Positions 8,430 through 17,782 of a stretch of DNA of 64,000 bases are shown here, piece by piece. Below the pieces are notes generated by a model, which ran no database searches, had not been told where the DNA came from, and saw only the letters and a list, made by a program, of their open reading frames with translations. The first letter of the stretch is position 1. Each line of letters begins with the position of its first letter. A program made the position numbers and the translations under genes. Source of the DNA: Bacteroidales bacterium (GTDB lineage Bacteria > Bacteroidota > Bacteroidia > Bacteroidales > UBA932). The DNA lies in contig JAGAIY010000013.1 in assembly GCA_017626355.1 (NCBI GenBank), positions 99,493-163,492 on the forward strand. The letters are read 5' to 3'.

Positions 8430-9608
8430 TTGACCTTGCTTAAGAACATTCATCATAGGATCCTGTCGCTTACGGCCACTGCGTGCATGGCCATAGGGTT
8501 TGGGACGTCTGCCGCCCAGGCTCAGGAACTGAGAACTCCTGAAAGATGGAAGTCCGCATTTTCAAATGTGCTTCCCCTGTACAGGCAGGACACTGTAAGC
8601 ATCTGCTTCATTGGGGATGTGATGATGCATGCCAGCCAGATCGAAGAGGCTCGGAGAGGAAGATCCGGATACGATTTCACCTCCTATTTCTCCTTGATAG
8701 AAGAAGAACTTGCATCTGCCGACGTTGCAGTGGCCAACATGGAGTTTTCCCTCGGAGGCGAGCCGTATACCGGCTACCCGGCCTTTTCGGCTCCCGATGA
8801 GCTTGCAGTCCAAGCAGCTGAATCCGGGATCGACGTGTTCCTTGCTGCAAACAACCATATCTACGACAGAGGTCAGAAAGGTGCAGAACGCACTCTCGGA
8901 ACATACAGGGCTCTGGCCGCCTCGCACGGGATCGCATACACCGGTCTTGCTTCGGAAGAGGAGGAGATGAGGAACATTTACCCTTTGATACTGAATATCA
9001 AAGGTATACGTCTGGCTCTGATCAACTTCACCTATGCCACCAACGGAGGACGAAGGGAAGGCTGGCCGAAGGTCTTCTACATGGACAGCAGGCAGGAGAT
9101 ATCCGATGCGATGTCAAGGGCAAGGAATGCAGACATAACGGTTGTGCTCCCCCACTGGGGCAAAGAATACAGGCTGAGACACTCACCGCAGCAGGAAGCT
9201 CTGGCCAGAAGTCTGGCAGACGAAGGGGCCGACTTTATAATAGGCACACATCCTCATGTAATCCAGGATACGGCAGTAATCAACGGAGGCAGGACCTTTG
9301 TGGCATATTCCTTGGGGAATGCAGTATCGAACATGAGTGCAGAAAACACCCAGCTGGAGCTGATGGTTACGGTACGGGCAGTCAGACACCTCAACGGAGA
9401 CATCGAGAGACTGAAACCGGAACTGAAGTTCCTGTGGTGCTCAAGGCCGGGAGGATTCAACAGCAGATATACCGTAGTTCCCGTAGAGGAGTACATAGGG
9501 CGCAGAGACGAATGGAAAGGAGCATGGGACTATGAGAAGATGATACGCACCTATGAAAGAGTGCTGAAGGAAACCGGAATAACCGACATGATCAATATAC
9601 ATGAATAA
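8430..9608 (+). CDS. Secreted CapA-family phosphoesterase
   Basis: About 392 residues with a cleavable signal peptide (hydrophobic segment ending GTSAAQAQ). The body is the CapA/PgsA metallophosphoesterase-like fold: CFIGDVMMHASQ, VANMEFSL, AANNHIYDRG, VVLPHWGKEY and IGTHPHVIQD, the family's metal-binding Asp, Asn and His clusters in order. CapA proteins were named for poly-gamma-glutamate capsule synthesis, but no pgs/cap genes lie nearby, so the substrate is unknown. There is no ATG before codon 20, which would cut into the signal peptide; TTG at 8430 or 8436 fits best and lies just after a good -7 box. The stop overlaps the phoH start by 8 bases. Confidence 0.82.
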   Translation: MTLLKNIHHRILSLTATACMAIGFGTSAAQAQELRTPERWKSAFSNVLPLYRQDTVSICFIGDVMMHASQIEEARRGRSGYDFTSYFSLIEEELASADVAVANMEFSLGGEPYTGYPAFSAPDELAVQAAESGIDVFLAANNHIYDRGQKGAERTLGTYRALAASHGIAYTGLASEEEEMRNIYPLILNIKGIRLALINFTYATNGGRREGWPKVFYMDSRQEISDAMSRARNADITVVLPHWGKEYRLRHSPQQEALARSLADEGADFIIGTHPHVIQDTAVINGGRTFVAYSLGNAVSNMSAENTQLELMVTVRAVRHLNGDIERLKPELKFLWCSRPGGFNSRYTVVPVEEYIGRRDEWKGAWDYEKMIRTYERVLKETGITDMINIHE

Positions 9609-10557
9609 TAACGAAAAGAAGACAATCAGGCTTGAAGCCATCGATCCTGTAGAAATCTACGGAGCGGCAAACAAGGTGCTGGAAGCCCTCTGCACCTATT
9701 TCCCCAACCTGAAGGTTGTAGCAAGAGGCAATGAGATAATCCTCGAAGGCAGACCCACTGAGATAGAAGAGTTTGCAGCCAAGCTGAATATGCTGATAGA
9801 AAGGCGCAGGCACAAGATGAACCTCACTCCATACGATGTAGAGGATATATTTGACGGCGAATCCTCGCCTGACAGGTTCAAGCTCAGCGGCGAATCCGTG
9901 ATCGTGCACGGCAACGACGGCAAACCGATCAAGGCCCGCAACAGGACCCAGCAGGAAATGGTAAAGGCCTATTTCGAAAATGACCTTATATATGCTGTAG
10001 GCCCTGCAGGAACAGGAAAGACCTACATCGCCATAGCTCTGGCAGTGAGGGCCCTGAAGAACAGGGAAATCAAAAGGATCATCCTGACCAGACCGGCGGT
10101 AGAGGCAGGCGAAAGGCTCGGTTTCCTCCCTGGAGACCTCAAGGACAAGCTTGACCCGTACCTCCAGCCGCTGTATGACGCTCTCGGAGACATGATACCG
10201 GCCAAGAGGCTTCAGGAATTCATGGCGGAAGGAACCATACAGATAGCCCCTCTCGCATACATGAGAGGCCGTACCCTCGACAGAGCCTGCGTCATCCTCG
10301 ACGAAGCCCAGAACACCAACCTCGGCCAGCTGAAGATGTTCCTCACCAGAATGGGCTGCGACGCCAAATTCATAGTGACCGGAGACGCCAGCCAGATCGA
10401 CCTCCCGAACAAAAAGGACTCCGGCCTCCTCAGAGGCATAGAACTGACCAAAGACATCAAAGGTGTCAAGACAATCTTCTTCAAGAACGAAGACATAGTC
10501 CGACACCCTCTTGTGACAAAAATAGTAAAAGCATTCGAAAAAGGGGAAACGCAATGA
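9601..10557 (+). CDS. phoH: PhoH-family ATPase
   Basis: A 318-residue cytoplasmic P-loop NTPase. The N-terminal ~100 residues contain a KH-like nucleic-acid-binding segment. The PhoH domain follows with Walker A GPAGTGKT (134-141), the family motif LTRPAVEAGERLGFLPGD, Walker B VILDEAQNT and a sensor region VTGDASQIDLP. PhoH-like proteins are linked to RNA metabolism (the Mycobacterium PhoH2 has helicase and RNase activity), but the cellular role in Bacteroidota is not settled. It overlaps the capA-like gene by 8 bases, implying translational coupling, and is followed by a strong bidirectional terminator. Confidence 0.93.
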   Translation: MNNNEKKTIRLEAIDPVEIYGAANKVLEALCTYFPNLKVVARGNEIILEGRPTEIEEFAAKLNMLIERRRHKMNLTPYDVEDIFDGESSPDRFKLSGESVIVHGNDGKPIKARNRTQQEMVKAYFENDLIYAVGPAGTGKTYIAIALAVRALKNREIKRIILTRPAVEAGERLGFLPGDLKDKLDPYLQPLYDALGDMIPAKRLQEFMAEGTIQIAPLAYMRGRTLDRACVILDEAQNTNLGQLKMFLTRMGCDAKFIVTGDASQIDLPNKKDSGLLRGIELTKDIKGVKTIFFKNEDIVRHPLVTKIVKAFEKGETQ

Positions 10558-10595
10558 AAAAGCCTCACTTCCGCTGGTGGAAGTGAGGCTTTTTT
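10557..10595. terminator. Bidirectional terminator between phoH and the TPR gene
   Basis: A 12-bp perfect stem (10561-10572 with 10579-10590) with A-tract on the left and T-tract on the right. It serves phoH on the plus strand and the TPR-protein gene on the minus strand. Confidence 0.9.
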
Positions 10596-10611
10596 ATGAT
10601 GCAGTGTCAGA

Positions 10612-11934
10612 TTACTGAGCCTGACCTGTCTTTACTACTTCGTTGTACTTCTTGTATGCGTCCATGTACTCCTGGCTGTCGCTGCTGAAGCGGTAGTAGA
10701 TGTTCTTGAGGTACTCTGCTACGTTTACTCGGATATCGTTGTCCTTTGAAACTGCATATGCCTTCTCGAATGGCTCGATTGCGCTCTTGAGAGCTGTCTC
10801 GAACTCCTTCACGATAACCTCATACTTCTTGTCATCAAACTCGTTGGCAGCCTTCTCCTGAAGCTCGACAGCGAGGTTGTAATAGAGGATACCTGCGCCG
10901 ATGTAACCGAACTCATAATTCGGATTGATCTCAGAGCACTTGTAGTAAGCCTTGACTGCCTCTTCATTGTTGCCGAGTTCCTTGTAGATGTTACCCTCTA
11001 CATAATAGAGAGATGCATTGTCAGGCTCGTTCTTCTTTGCCTCGTTGATGAGGACGAAGAGTCTGTCTGTATCCTGACCGCTCTCCATGTACCAGTTGAT
11101 GAGACCGATGAGGATGCTCTGGCTCTGTGGGAAGGTAGTGAAACCCTTCTCGAGGATGTCTCTTGCAGCGTCCTTCTCACCGAGGTTTGTATATACGTCA
11201 GCAAGCTTTGCGAAAACCTCACCACCCTCATAGTAGTAGTTGTTTGCAAGGCACTTCTCGAAGAATGACTTAGCCCTTGGATAATCCTTCACCATCCATG
11301 CAGTGAAACCTGCATTGTAGACAGCAGTTGTATCGAGCTTGTTGAGCGGAGCTGTAGCCATTGCATCAGCTGACTTCTCGAAGTACTCGCTCGCTGCCTT
11401 GTAGTCACCGAACTGATACTTGTTGAATGCCTCGTTAAGGTACTTGTTTGCTACATTCTCGAGACCTGCATTGATATCCTTGGTCTTTGAACCCTTAGGA
11501 TCTACCTCAGCAGCCTTCTTGTATGCTTCGATAGCCTTTGCAAGTGCATCAGGATATACAGGCTTTGTAACATCTATGATGGCGAGCTGACCGTTTGCAT
11601 TGAAATAAAGGTCCTTGTTCTCATAAACCTCCTTAGTGTAAGGCTGACCACCAAGCACCACTTCCTCGACAGAAACAGGCTTCTCATTGCCCATCATGAA
11701 CTGGAGTTCCTGCTTTGTTGCACCTGCAACGATAGAGCCCGTAGGAGCATCATAAGCATTTACATAAGTTTCAGCGAGCTTTGTCCATGTAGCGACCTTA
11801 ACAGCCTTCTTAGGATTCTGAGCCGCAGCCTCTGCTGTCTCGACTGCCTTCTTTGCGTTAGCAGGAGATGTTGTCTGTGCATCAGCGAACTGTACTGAAA
11901 GTGCCAGTGCCAATACGATCAAGATTCTTTTCAT
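10612..11934 (-). CDS. Exported tetratricopeptide-repeat protein
   Basis: A 440-residue protein with a Sec signal peptide (MKRILIVLALALSVQFADAQ). From about residue 125 onward it shows tandem TPR helices, with recognisable units such as EYFEKSADAMATAPLN, AKSFFEKCLANNYYYEGGEVFAKLADVY and AVKAYYKCSEINPNYEFGYIGAGILYY. It ends without a membrane anchor, so it is probably periplasmic. TPR proteins act as protein-binding scaffolds; no partner is evident. It lies 25 bases after gyrA with no recognisable promoter between, so it is likely cotranscribed with it. Function unknown. Confidence 0.85.
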   Translation of the reverse strand: MKRILIVLALALSVQFADAQTTSPANAKKAVETAEAAAQNPKKAVKVATWTKLAETYVNAYDAPTGSIVAGATKQELQFMMGNEKPVSVEEVVLGGQPYTKEVYENKDLYFNANGQLAIIDVTKPVYPDALAKAIEAYKKAAEVDPKGSKTKDINAGLENVANKYLNEAFNKYQFGDYKAASEYFEKSADAMATAPLNKLDTTAVYNAGFTAWMVKDYPRAKSFFEKCLANNYYYEGGEVFAKLADVYTNLGEKDAARDILEKGFTTFPQSQSILIGLINWYMESGQDTDRLFVLINEAKKNEPDNASLYYVEGNIYKELGNNEEAVKAYYKCSEINPNYEFGYIGAGILYYNLAVELQEKAANEFDDKKYEVIVKEFETALKSAIEPFEKAYAVSKDNDIRVNVAEYLKNIYYRFSSDSQEYMDAYKKYNEVVKTGQAQ

Positions 11935-11959
11935 AATGTTTTGGTATTAAGTTAATTGA

Positions 11960-14473
11960 TTATTCCACATTCTCTTCGGTTGCCGGTGCTTCAGTCTGTT
12001 CCGAAGCATCCTCAGTCTTGTTTACAGCCGAAATTGCAGCGATGGAGTCACCTTCCTTAATGTTGATGAGTCTGACTCCCTGTGTAGCACGACCTGCCAC
12101 CTTGATGTCGGCGACGGCCATTCTGATTGTAAGACCTGAACGGTTGATGATCATGAGATCATTCTCATCCGTCACATTCTTCATAGCCACCAGAGAACCT
12201 GTCTTCTCGGTGATATTCAAGGTCTTGACACCCTTTCCACCTCTGCTTGTCTTGCGATATTCATTGAAATCCGAACGTTTTCCGTATCCGTGCTCACTTA
12301 CCACAAGGAGGCTGTGCTGATCCGCATCCTCAGCCGTTGGGTCGTAAGCGATCATACCGATAACTTCGTCATCATCTTCAATATTTATGCCACGTACGCC
12401 GGAAGCGGTTCTGCCGAGGGCTCTTGCATCGGCCTCATCAAAGCGGCAGCAGCGTCCGTTGCGTCCTGCAAGGAGGATCTCGCAGTTGCCGTTGGTGAGA
12501 ACAGCGTCGAGAAGTTCATCTCCGTCGCGTACGGTAACGGCTATGACACCGTTTGTACGAGGTCTTGAATATGCCTCAAGCGAAGTCTTCTTGATGATAC
12601 CCCTCTTTGTACCGAGAACGATATAGGTATTGTTGATATAGTCCTCGTCCTTGAGGTTCTTCACATTGAGATATGTCTTTATCTTGTCATCCGGCTCGAT
12701 GTTGATCACGTTCTGGATCGCACGTCCCTTTGATGCACGCGAGCCTTCTGGGATTTCATATACCTTGAGCCAGTAGCAGCGTCCGTTCTGAGTGAAGAGA
12801 AGCATGGTGCTGTGCATGTTGGCTACATAGATATGCTCGATGAAGTCTTCGTCACGGGTCGCACTTCCCTTCATTCCGACACCGCCTCTGTTCTGGAGCC
12901 TGTACTCGGAGAGCGAAGTCCTCTTGATGTAGCCGAGATGGGAAATGGTTATGACCACATCCTCGTCTGCATAGAAGTCTTCAGGGTTGAATTCCTCTGC
13001 AGACATCGCGATTTCAGTCCTGCGCGCGTCACCGTACTTTTCCTTCATCTCGAGGGTCTCGTCCTTGATGATCTGCATCTGCATGCTTTCGTTTGCAAGC
13101 ACATCCTCGCAGTAGTGGATGAACTTCATGAGTTCGTCGTACTCGTTCTGGAGCTTTTCCCTTTCCAGACCTGTGAGCTGACGCAGACGCATCTCCACGA
13201 TAGCAGTAGCCTGAGCCTCTGTGAATGCGAAGGTCGCCATGAGTTCGTTCTTGGCCTCCTCGACATTCTTTGAAGAACGTATGATATTGATTATCTGGTC
13301 GATCACATCGAGAGCCTTAAGAAGTCCCTCGAGAATATGGGCTCTCTTGCGAGCTTTCTCGAGATCGAACTTGGTCCTTCTGACCACGACCTCATGTCTG
13401 TGCCTTACGAAGTACTTGATGAGCTGCTTCAGATTGAGAGTCCTCGGACGGCCGTTCACCAGGGCCACATTGTTGACAGAGAAGCTCGACTGAAGAGGAG
13501 AATACTTGTAGAGCATGTTCAGAACCACATTCGCATTGGCATCCTTCTTAAGTCTGATGACAATACGCACGCCCTTCATGGTCGTCTCATCATTTATATA
13601 CGCGATTCCGTCGATCTTCTTGGTCTCGACAAGCTCGGCGATCTTCTCGATCATCTCGCGCTTGTTGACCATATACGGGATTTCGGTCACGACTATCGTC
13701 TCGCGGCCCGAGTCACTTACCTCGATTTCCGTCTTCGAGCGGATCACGATACGTCCGCGACCTGTCTCGAAGGCATCCTTGATGCCCTGACGGCCCTGTA
13801 TGATACCTCCTGTCGGGAAGTCCGGGCCCTTGACATACTGCATCAGTTCCTCAACGGTTATGTCCGGATTGTCGACATATGCACAGATGGCGTCGCAGCA
13901 CTCAGTGAGATTGTGCGGGGCCATGTTTGTCGCCATACCCACCGCGATACCTGACGATCCGTTAAGAAGAAGAAGCGGAAGCTTCGTAGGGAGCACAGTC
14001 GGCTCCTGAAGAGAGTCGTCGAAGTTGTTCTGGAAATCAACTGTATCCTTGTCGAGGTCTGCAAGAACCTCGTCCGAAAGCTTTGAAAGCTTGGCCTCGG
14101 TATAACGCATCGCTGCCACAGGGTCACCGTCCATTGAACCGAAGTTACCCTGTCCGAAGACGAGAGGATATCTGAGGCTCCAGTCCTGAGCCATTCTCGC
14201 CATTGCATCATACACGCTTAAATCTCCATGAGGATGGTACTTACCGAGAACCTCACCGACGATACGGGCAGACTTCTTTGTCTGGCTTGTCCATGTGAGT
14301 CCCAGTCCCTCCATACCGAAAAGCACCCTTCTGTGCACCGGCTTGAATCCGTCTCTCACATCCGGAAGAGCTCTGGACACGATTACAGACATGGAGTAGT
14401 CGATATACGCACTCCTCATCTGCTGGTCAATGTTCACCTGCTCTATCCTTCCTGTCTTTACCTCATTTTCCAT
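11960..14473 (-). CDS. gyrA: DNA gyrase subunit A
   Basis: An 837-residue type II topoisomerase subunit that cuts and rejoins DNA in the A2B2 gyrase complex. The N-terminus ([27 protein letters not shown]) and the catalytic Tyr region ([11 protein letters not shown]) are present, and the C-terminal beta-pinwheel has its GyrA-box-like TSRGGKG. The quinolone-resistance-determining region reads [10 protein letters not shown], so residue 85, equivalent to E. coli Ser83, is Leu (codon TTA at 14219-14221), while the Asp equivalent to Asp87 is kept (Asp89). Ser-to-Leu at this site is a classic quinolone-resistance change. It is divergent from clpA with its own -7 box at 14517-14524. Confidence 0.98.
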   Translation of the reverse strand: MENEVKTGRIEQVNIDQQMRSAYIDYSMSVIVSRALPDVRDGFKPVHRRVLFGMEGLGLTWTSQTKKSARIVGEVLGKYHPHGDLSVYDAMARMAQDWSLRYPLVFGQGNFGSMDGDPVAAMRYTEAKLSKLSDEVLADLDKDTVDFQNNFDDSLQEPTVLPTKLPLLLLNGSSGIAVGMATNMAPHNLTECCDAICAYVDNPDITVEELMQYVKGPDFPTGGIIQGRQGIKDAFETGRGRIVIRSKTEIEVSDSGRETIVVTEIPYMVNKREMIEKIAELVETKKIDGIAYINDETTMKGVRIVIRLKKDANANVVLNMLYKYSPLQSSFSVNNVALVNGRPRTLNLKQLIKYFVRHRHEVVVRRTKFDLEKARKRAHILEGLLKALDVIDQIINIIRSSKNVEEAKNELMATFAFTEAQATAIVEMRLRQLTGLEREKLQNEYDELMKFIHYCEDVLANESMQMQIIKDETLEMKEKYGDARRTEIAMSAEEFNPEDFYADEDVVITISHLGYIKRTSLSEYRLQNRGGVGMKGSATRDEDFIEHIYVANMHSTMLLFTQNGRCYWLKVYEIPEGSRASKGRAIQNVINIEPDDKIKTYLNVKNLKDEDYINNTYIVLGTKRGIIKKTSLEAYSRPRTNGVIAVTVRDGDELLDAVLTNGNCEILLAGRNGRCCRFDEADARALGRTASGVRGINIEDDDEVIGMIAYDPTAEDADQHSLLVVSEHGYGKRSDFNEYRKTSRGGKGVKTLNITEKTGSLVAMKNVTDENDLMIINRSGLTIRMAVADIKVAGRATQGVRLINIKEGDSIAAISAVNKTEDASEQTEAPATEENVE

Positions 14474-14516
14474 AAAGTATGATATTTCTTTTTATATGCT
14501 TAATTATACATCTTGG

Positions 14517-14524
14517 CAAAGTTA
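14517..14524 (-). promoter_or_regulatory. -7 box of gyrA
   Basis: TAACTTTG on the minus strand fits TAnnTTTG, about 43 bp before the gyrA start. Its upstream region overlaps the clpA promoter on the other strand. Confidence 0.55.
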
Positions 14525-14536
14525 CAAAAAATTTAG

Positions 14537-14544
14537 TAATTTTG
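14537..14544 (+). promoter_or_regulatory. -7 box of clpA
   Basis: TAATTTTG on the plus strand fits TAnnTTTG, 23 bp before the clpA ATG. The gyrA and clpA boxes are only 12 bp apart back to back, so polymerase binding at one should interfere with the other. Confidence 0.55.
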
Positions 14545-14567
14545 TGCAATCAACATAGTTTTTCAAC

Positions 14568-16886
14568 ATGGAAATAAGCATATCGGACGAACTGAATTCA
14601 ATCATCAACTTCTCACGGGAAGAAGCCCTGAGAACGGGCAGCTACGGCATAGCTCCCGACCATATGTTCCTGGGCATCATACGCCACAGGGACAACACCG
14701 CCGTCGACGCCCTGAGAGGGGCCGTCATCGACATCGACGAAATGAAGCAGTTCATTGACAGCAGGATATTCACCAACGAACACATACCATATTCCGAAAT
14801 AGACAGGATAACCTTCTCGCGAGGAGCGCAGAACGTGCTCAGTTTCGCAATTCTGGAGGCCACGAAGCTGCGAAGCGCCCAGGCATCTTCACAGCACCTC
14901 CTTCTCGGTCTGATGAGGGTATCATCCTATGGAAGGACCTATCTGCAGGACCTCGGAACGGATTACGAGCGCATCTTCAAATATCTCGACAGAAACGAAA
15001 TGCTGGACAAGGACACGGCTGTCCAGGAAGACAAGTCCGGTGAGCAGGAAGAAGAAGCTCCCCAGCTGCGGATCAGAGCCGTCAGCCAGGAGCAGGAGGA
15101 AGACAAGGAACCCAAGCAGTCACCCCTTGAGGAGTTCGGATACGACATAACCCAAGCGGCAAGGGAAGGCAGGCTTGACCCACTTGTGGGCAGGGACGAT
15201 GAGATAATGAGGGTGATACAGATCCTGGGCAGGAGAAAGAAGAACAACCCGATGCTGGTAGGAGACCCCGGGGTCGGAAAATCAGCTATCGTAGAGGGCA
15301 TAGCCATCAGGATAGCGTCCGGCGACATTCCTCCGGTTCTTGCAGATAAAAGACTGATATCCTTGGACTTGGGCTCAATTGTGGCCGGAACGAAATACCG
15401 CGGTGACTTTGAAAAGAGGCTCAAATCAATAATACATGAAGTAGCATCGAATCCCAACGTGATACTGTTCATCGACGAGTTCCACACCATAGTCGGTGCA
15501 GGCGGAGCGTCCGGCAGCCTCGATGCCGCCAACATGCTCAAGCCGGCTCTCGCCAGAGGAGAAATCCAGTGCATCGGCGCCACCACTTCAGACGAGTTCA
15601 GAAAGATTGTGGAAAAGGACGGAGCCCTCGACAGAAGATTCCAGAAGATAATGGTGGAGCATGCCGACATCCAGCAGTCAGTCAGCATCCTGACCCGTCT
15701 GAAAGACAATTACGAGAAGTATCACAATGTAATATATTCATCAGAATCCATCGAGGCATGCGTCAAGATGGCCGACAGGTACATTACGGACAGATGTCTT
15801 CCGGACAAGGCTATCGATGTGATGGACGAGGCGGGATCGATGGTAAGGCTCAAGAATCCGAAGAAGACGGGCAAGGTCACTCCGGAAGATGTAGCTTCAG
15901 TCATATCGAAAATGACAGGCATCCCGTCAGGCAGGATAGCAGAGGGAGAGGGAGCAAAGCTTTTCAGGATGGACAAGGAGCTGATGGCAAGGATAATAGG
16001 ACAGGACGAAGCGATAGGAAAGGTAGTCAGGGCCATCAGAAGGAACAGGGCCGGAATAAAGGATCCGAACAAGCCGATCGGCACTTTCATGTTCTTCGGC
16101 CCGACAGGTGTGGGCAAGACTCAGCTTGCGAAGTCAATTGCAGAGTATCTCTTTGATTCCGAGGACAATATGATCAGGCTCGACATGAGCGAGTACATGG
16201 AGAAGTTCAATGTATCGAGACTTATAGGAGCCCCTCCGGGCTATGTCGGTTTCGAGGAAGGAGGACAGCTGAGCGAGCGTGTCAGACGCAAGCCGTATTG
16301 TGTCGTCCTGCTCGACGAAATCGAGAAGGCGCATCCGGACGTGTTCAACATCCTTCTTCAGGTCATGGATGAGGGAAGGTTGACCGACAGCAACGGAAGG
16401 ACGGTAAGCTTCAGGAACACTATCCTTATAATGACCTCGAATGTAGGAAGCCGCGAACTTGAGGAATATGGCAACGGAATGGGCTTCAGCACTTCCGTGA
16501 AGAACGTGAACGTCAACCGCAGGAACTTGCTTGAAAAGGCCGTGCGTAAGGCTTTTCCTCCTGAATTCATAAACAGGGTGGACGAACAGGTCTTCTTCAG
16601 TTCACTGACCAAGGAAGATATCGGACGTATCATAGACATCGAGCTCAAGGACCTCAAGAAACGTGTAAAGGAAGCCGGTTTCGAGCTGAATGTCACCGCC
16701 GCTGCCAAACGCTTCGTCGCCGATGCCGGATACGATCCTAGCTACGGAGCCAGACCTTTGAAGAGGGCTATCCGGAAGCATATCGAAGATCCTGTTTCAG
16801 AGCACATCATCACCGGATCCGACACCTTCAGACTCAGGGTAAGCCTGACAAAGGACAAGGAGAGCACGCTGGTGGAATGGGTCTGA
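14568..16886 (+). CDS. clpA: ATP-dependent Clp protease ATP-binding subunit ClpA
   Basis: A 772-residue AAA+ unfoldase that feeds substrates to ClpP. An N-terminal Clp repeat domain (about 1-145) precedes an acidic linker (150-190, rich in Glu). The first AAA domain has Walker A GDPGVGKS (232-239) and Walker B VILFIDEFHT; the second has Walker A GPTGVGKT (511-518) and LLDEIEKAHP. The lack of a long ClpB-type middle coiled coil separates it from the disaggregase ClpB, and the GMGF segment in the second domain is a plausible ClpP-docking loop. No clpS is next to it. The start ATG follows a -7 box by 23 bp. Confidence 0.93.
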   Translation: MEISISDELNSIINFSREEALRTGSYGIAPDHMFLGIIRHRDNTAVDALRGAVIDIDEMKQFIDSRIFTNEHIPYSEIDRITFSRGAQNVLSFAILEATKLRSAQASSQHLLLGLMRVSSYGRTYLQDLGTDYERIFKYLDRNEMLDKDTAVQEDKSGEQEEEAPQLRIRAVSQEQEEDKEPKQSPLEEFGYDITQAAREGRLDPLVGRDDEIMRVIQILGRRKKNNPMLVGDPGVGKSAIVEGIAIRIASGDIPPVLADKRLISLDLGSIVAGTKYRGDFEKRLKSIIHEVASNPNVILFIDEFHTIVGAGGASGSLDAANMLKPALARGEIQCIGATTSDEFRKIVEKDGALDRRFQKIMVEHADIQQSVSILTRLKDNYEKYHNVIYSSESIEACVKMADRYITDRCLPDKAIDVMDEAGSMVRLKNPKKTGKVTPEDVASVISKMTGIPSGRIAEGEGAKLFRMDKELMARIIGQDEAIGKVVRAIRRNRAGIKDPNKPIGTFMFFGPTGVGKTQLAKSIAEYLFDSEDNMIRLDMSEYMEKFNVSRLIGAPPGYVGFEEGGQLSERVRRKPYCVVLLDEIEKAHPDVFNILLQVMDEGRLTDSNGRTVSFRNTILIMTSNVGSRELEEYGNGMGFSTSVKNVNVNRRNLLEKAVRKAFPPEFINRVDEQVFFSSLTKEDIGRIIDIELKDLKKRVKEAGFELNVTAAAKRFVADAGYDPSYGARPLKRAIRKHIEDPVSEHIITGSDTFRLRVSLTKDKESTLVEWV

Positions 16887-16891
16887 AACCA

Positions 16892-17014
16892 TCAGGCCGC
16901 GCTTACTCCAAGGATCTCAAGATCCATCTCATCGATCATATCCAGAAGGGCCTTGTATGAAGACTCGGAAGAAATCATAGTACTGATGTAGGTAAGTGCA
17001 TTGTCTGTATTCAT
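16892..17014 (-). CDS. Small 40-residue protein, unrecognised
   Basis: A short reading frame from the ATG at 17014 to a TGA at 16892-16894 encodes 40 residues, beginning MNTDNALTYISTMISSESSY and ending DLEILGVSAA. It is acidic and probably a single amphipathic helix pair, with no signal peptide or membrane segment. Support for a real gene is a perfect -7 box (TACTTTTG, 17041-17048) 26 bp upstream and a placement that fills the otherwise empty 213-base gap between clpA and the HAD gene. It points toward clpA and stops 5 bases after the clpA stop. I do not recognise the family; a Clp adaptor or ribosomally made signal peptide would be speculation. Confidence 0.5.
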   Translation of the reverse strand: MNTDNALTYISTMISSESSYKALLDMIDEMDLEILGVSAA

Positions 17015-17040
17015 GGCTGCATTGTTTTAAAAATCTGATG

Positions 17041-17048
17041 CAAAAGTA
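17041..17048 (-). promoter_or_regulatory. -7 box of the 40-codon gene
   Basis: TACTTTTG on the minus strand fits TAnnTTTG, 26 bp before the ATG of the short gene at 16892-17014. Confidence 0.5.
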
Positions 17049-17099
17049 CAGTGCAATTGAGCCAGACTAAGGCACAAGCTATATTAAATTGTAAAAAAA

Positions 17100-17765
17100 A
17101 TGACACGACTTATAATATTTGACCTTGACGGCACCTTGCTCGACACCATCGACGACCTTGCAGCGGCATGCAACCATGCCTTGACCGCCTGCGGATGCCC
17201 GACAAGGGAAAGGGATGAATACTTCATGCTCGTGGGAAGAGGCATAGACAACCTGTTCCGGGGAGCCTTGCCCGAGGACAGGAGAAGCAGCGCGATGGTG
17301 GACAGGATGCGCAGTTTCTTCCTCCCCTACTACAACGAGCACAGCTGCGACCTCACCAGGCCATACGAGGGTATAACGGAAATGCTTGACCGGCTTGAGG
17401 CGGCAGGAATACGCTTTGCAGTAGCTTCCAACAAGTATCAGGCGGGAACCGAAGCTCTTATAGACCGTTTCTTCGGGAAGTACGGCTTCGTCAGCATACT
17501 CGGGCAGAGGGAAGGGAAACCCATCAAGCCGGATCCGCAGATCGTGCTTGAAGCGATGGAAGGTGTGCCGGGAATATCGAAAGAAGAGGTGGTATACTGC
17601 GGTGACAGCGATGTGGACATGCTCACCGGCATCAATGCCGGAGTCAGGACTATCGGCGTGACATGGGGATTCCGGACAAGAGATGAACTGCTGGCGCACA
17701 ATCCTTGGCTTCTGGCAGAAAATCCCGGAGAAATATGCGAGGCGATACTGCAAGATATGAAATAA
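17100..17765 (+). CDS. HAD-superfamily phosphatase, phosphoglycolate phosphatase-like
   Basis: A 221-residue cytoplasmic phosphatase. Motif I is FDLDGTLLDT with nucleophile Asp8 and acid/base Asp10; motif II is VASNK; motif III Lys lies in KPIKPDPQ; motif IV is YCGDSDVDMLTGINAG. A helical cap inserted after motif I places it in subfamily IA with Gph/PGP. The usual substrate is 2-phosphoglycolate, but related enzymes act on other small phosphates, so the exact substrate is unproven. It heads a three-gene plus-strand operon with a permease 17 bases downstream and an esterase after that. Confidence 0.85.
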   Translation: MTRLIIFDLDGTLLDTIDDLAAACNHALTACGCPTRERDEYFMLVGRGIDNLFRGALPEDRRSSAMVDRMRSFFLPYYNEHSCDLTRPYEGITEMLDRLEAAGIRFAVASNKYQAGTEALIDRFFGKYGFVSILGQREGKPIKPDPQIVLEAMEGVPGISKEEVVYCGDSDVDMLTGINAGVRTIGVTWGFRTRDELLAHNPWLLAENPGEICEAILQDMK

Positions 17766-17782
17766 AAATCTAACTTTACGCC

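Noticed and set aside
9592-10554. 320-codon open frame on the minus strand across phoH
   Set aside because: It is the antisense shadow of phoH, whose motifs are complete; the minus translation has no recognisable motif and no promoter.
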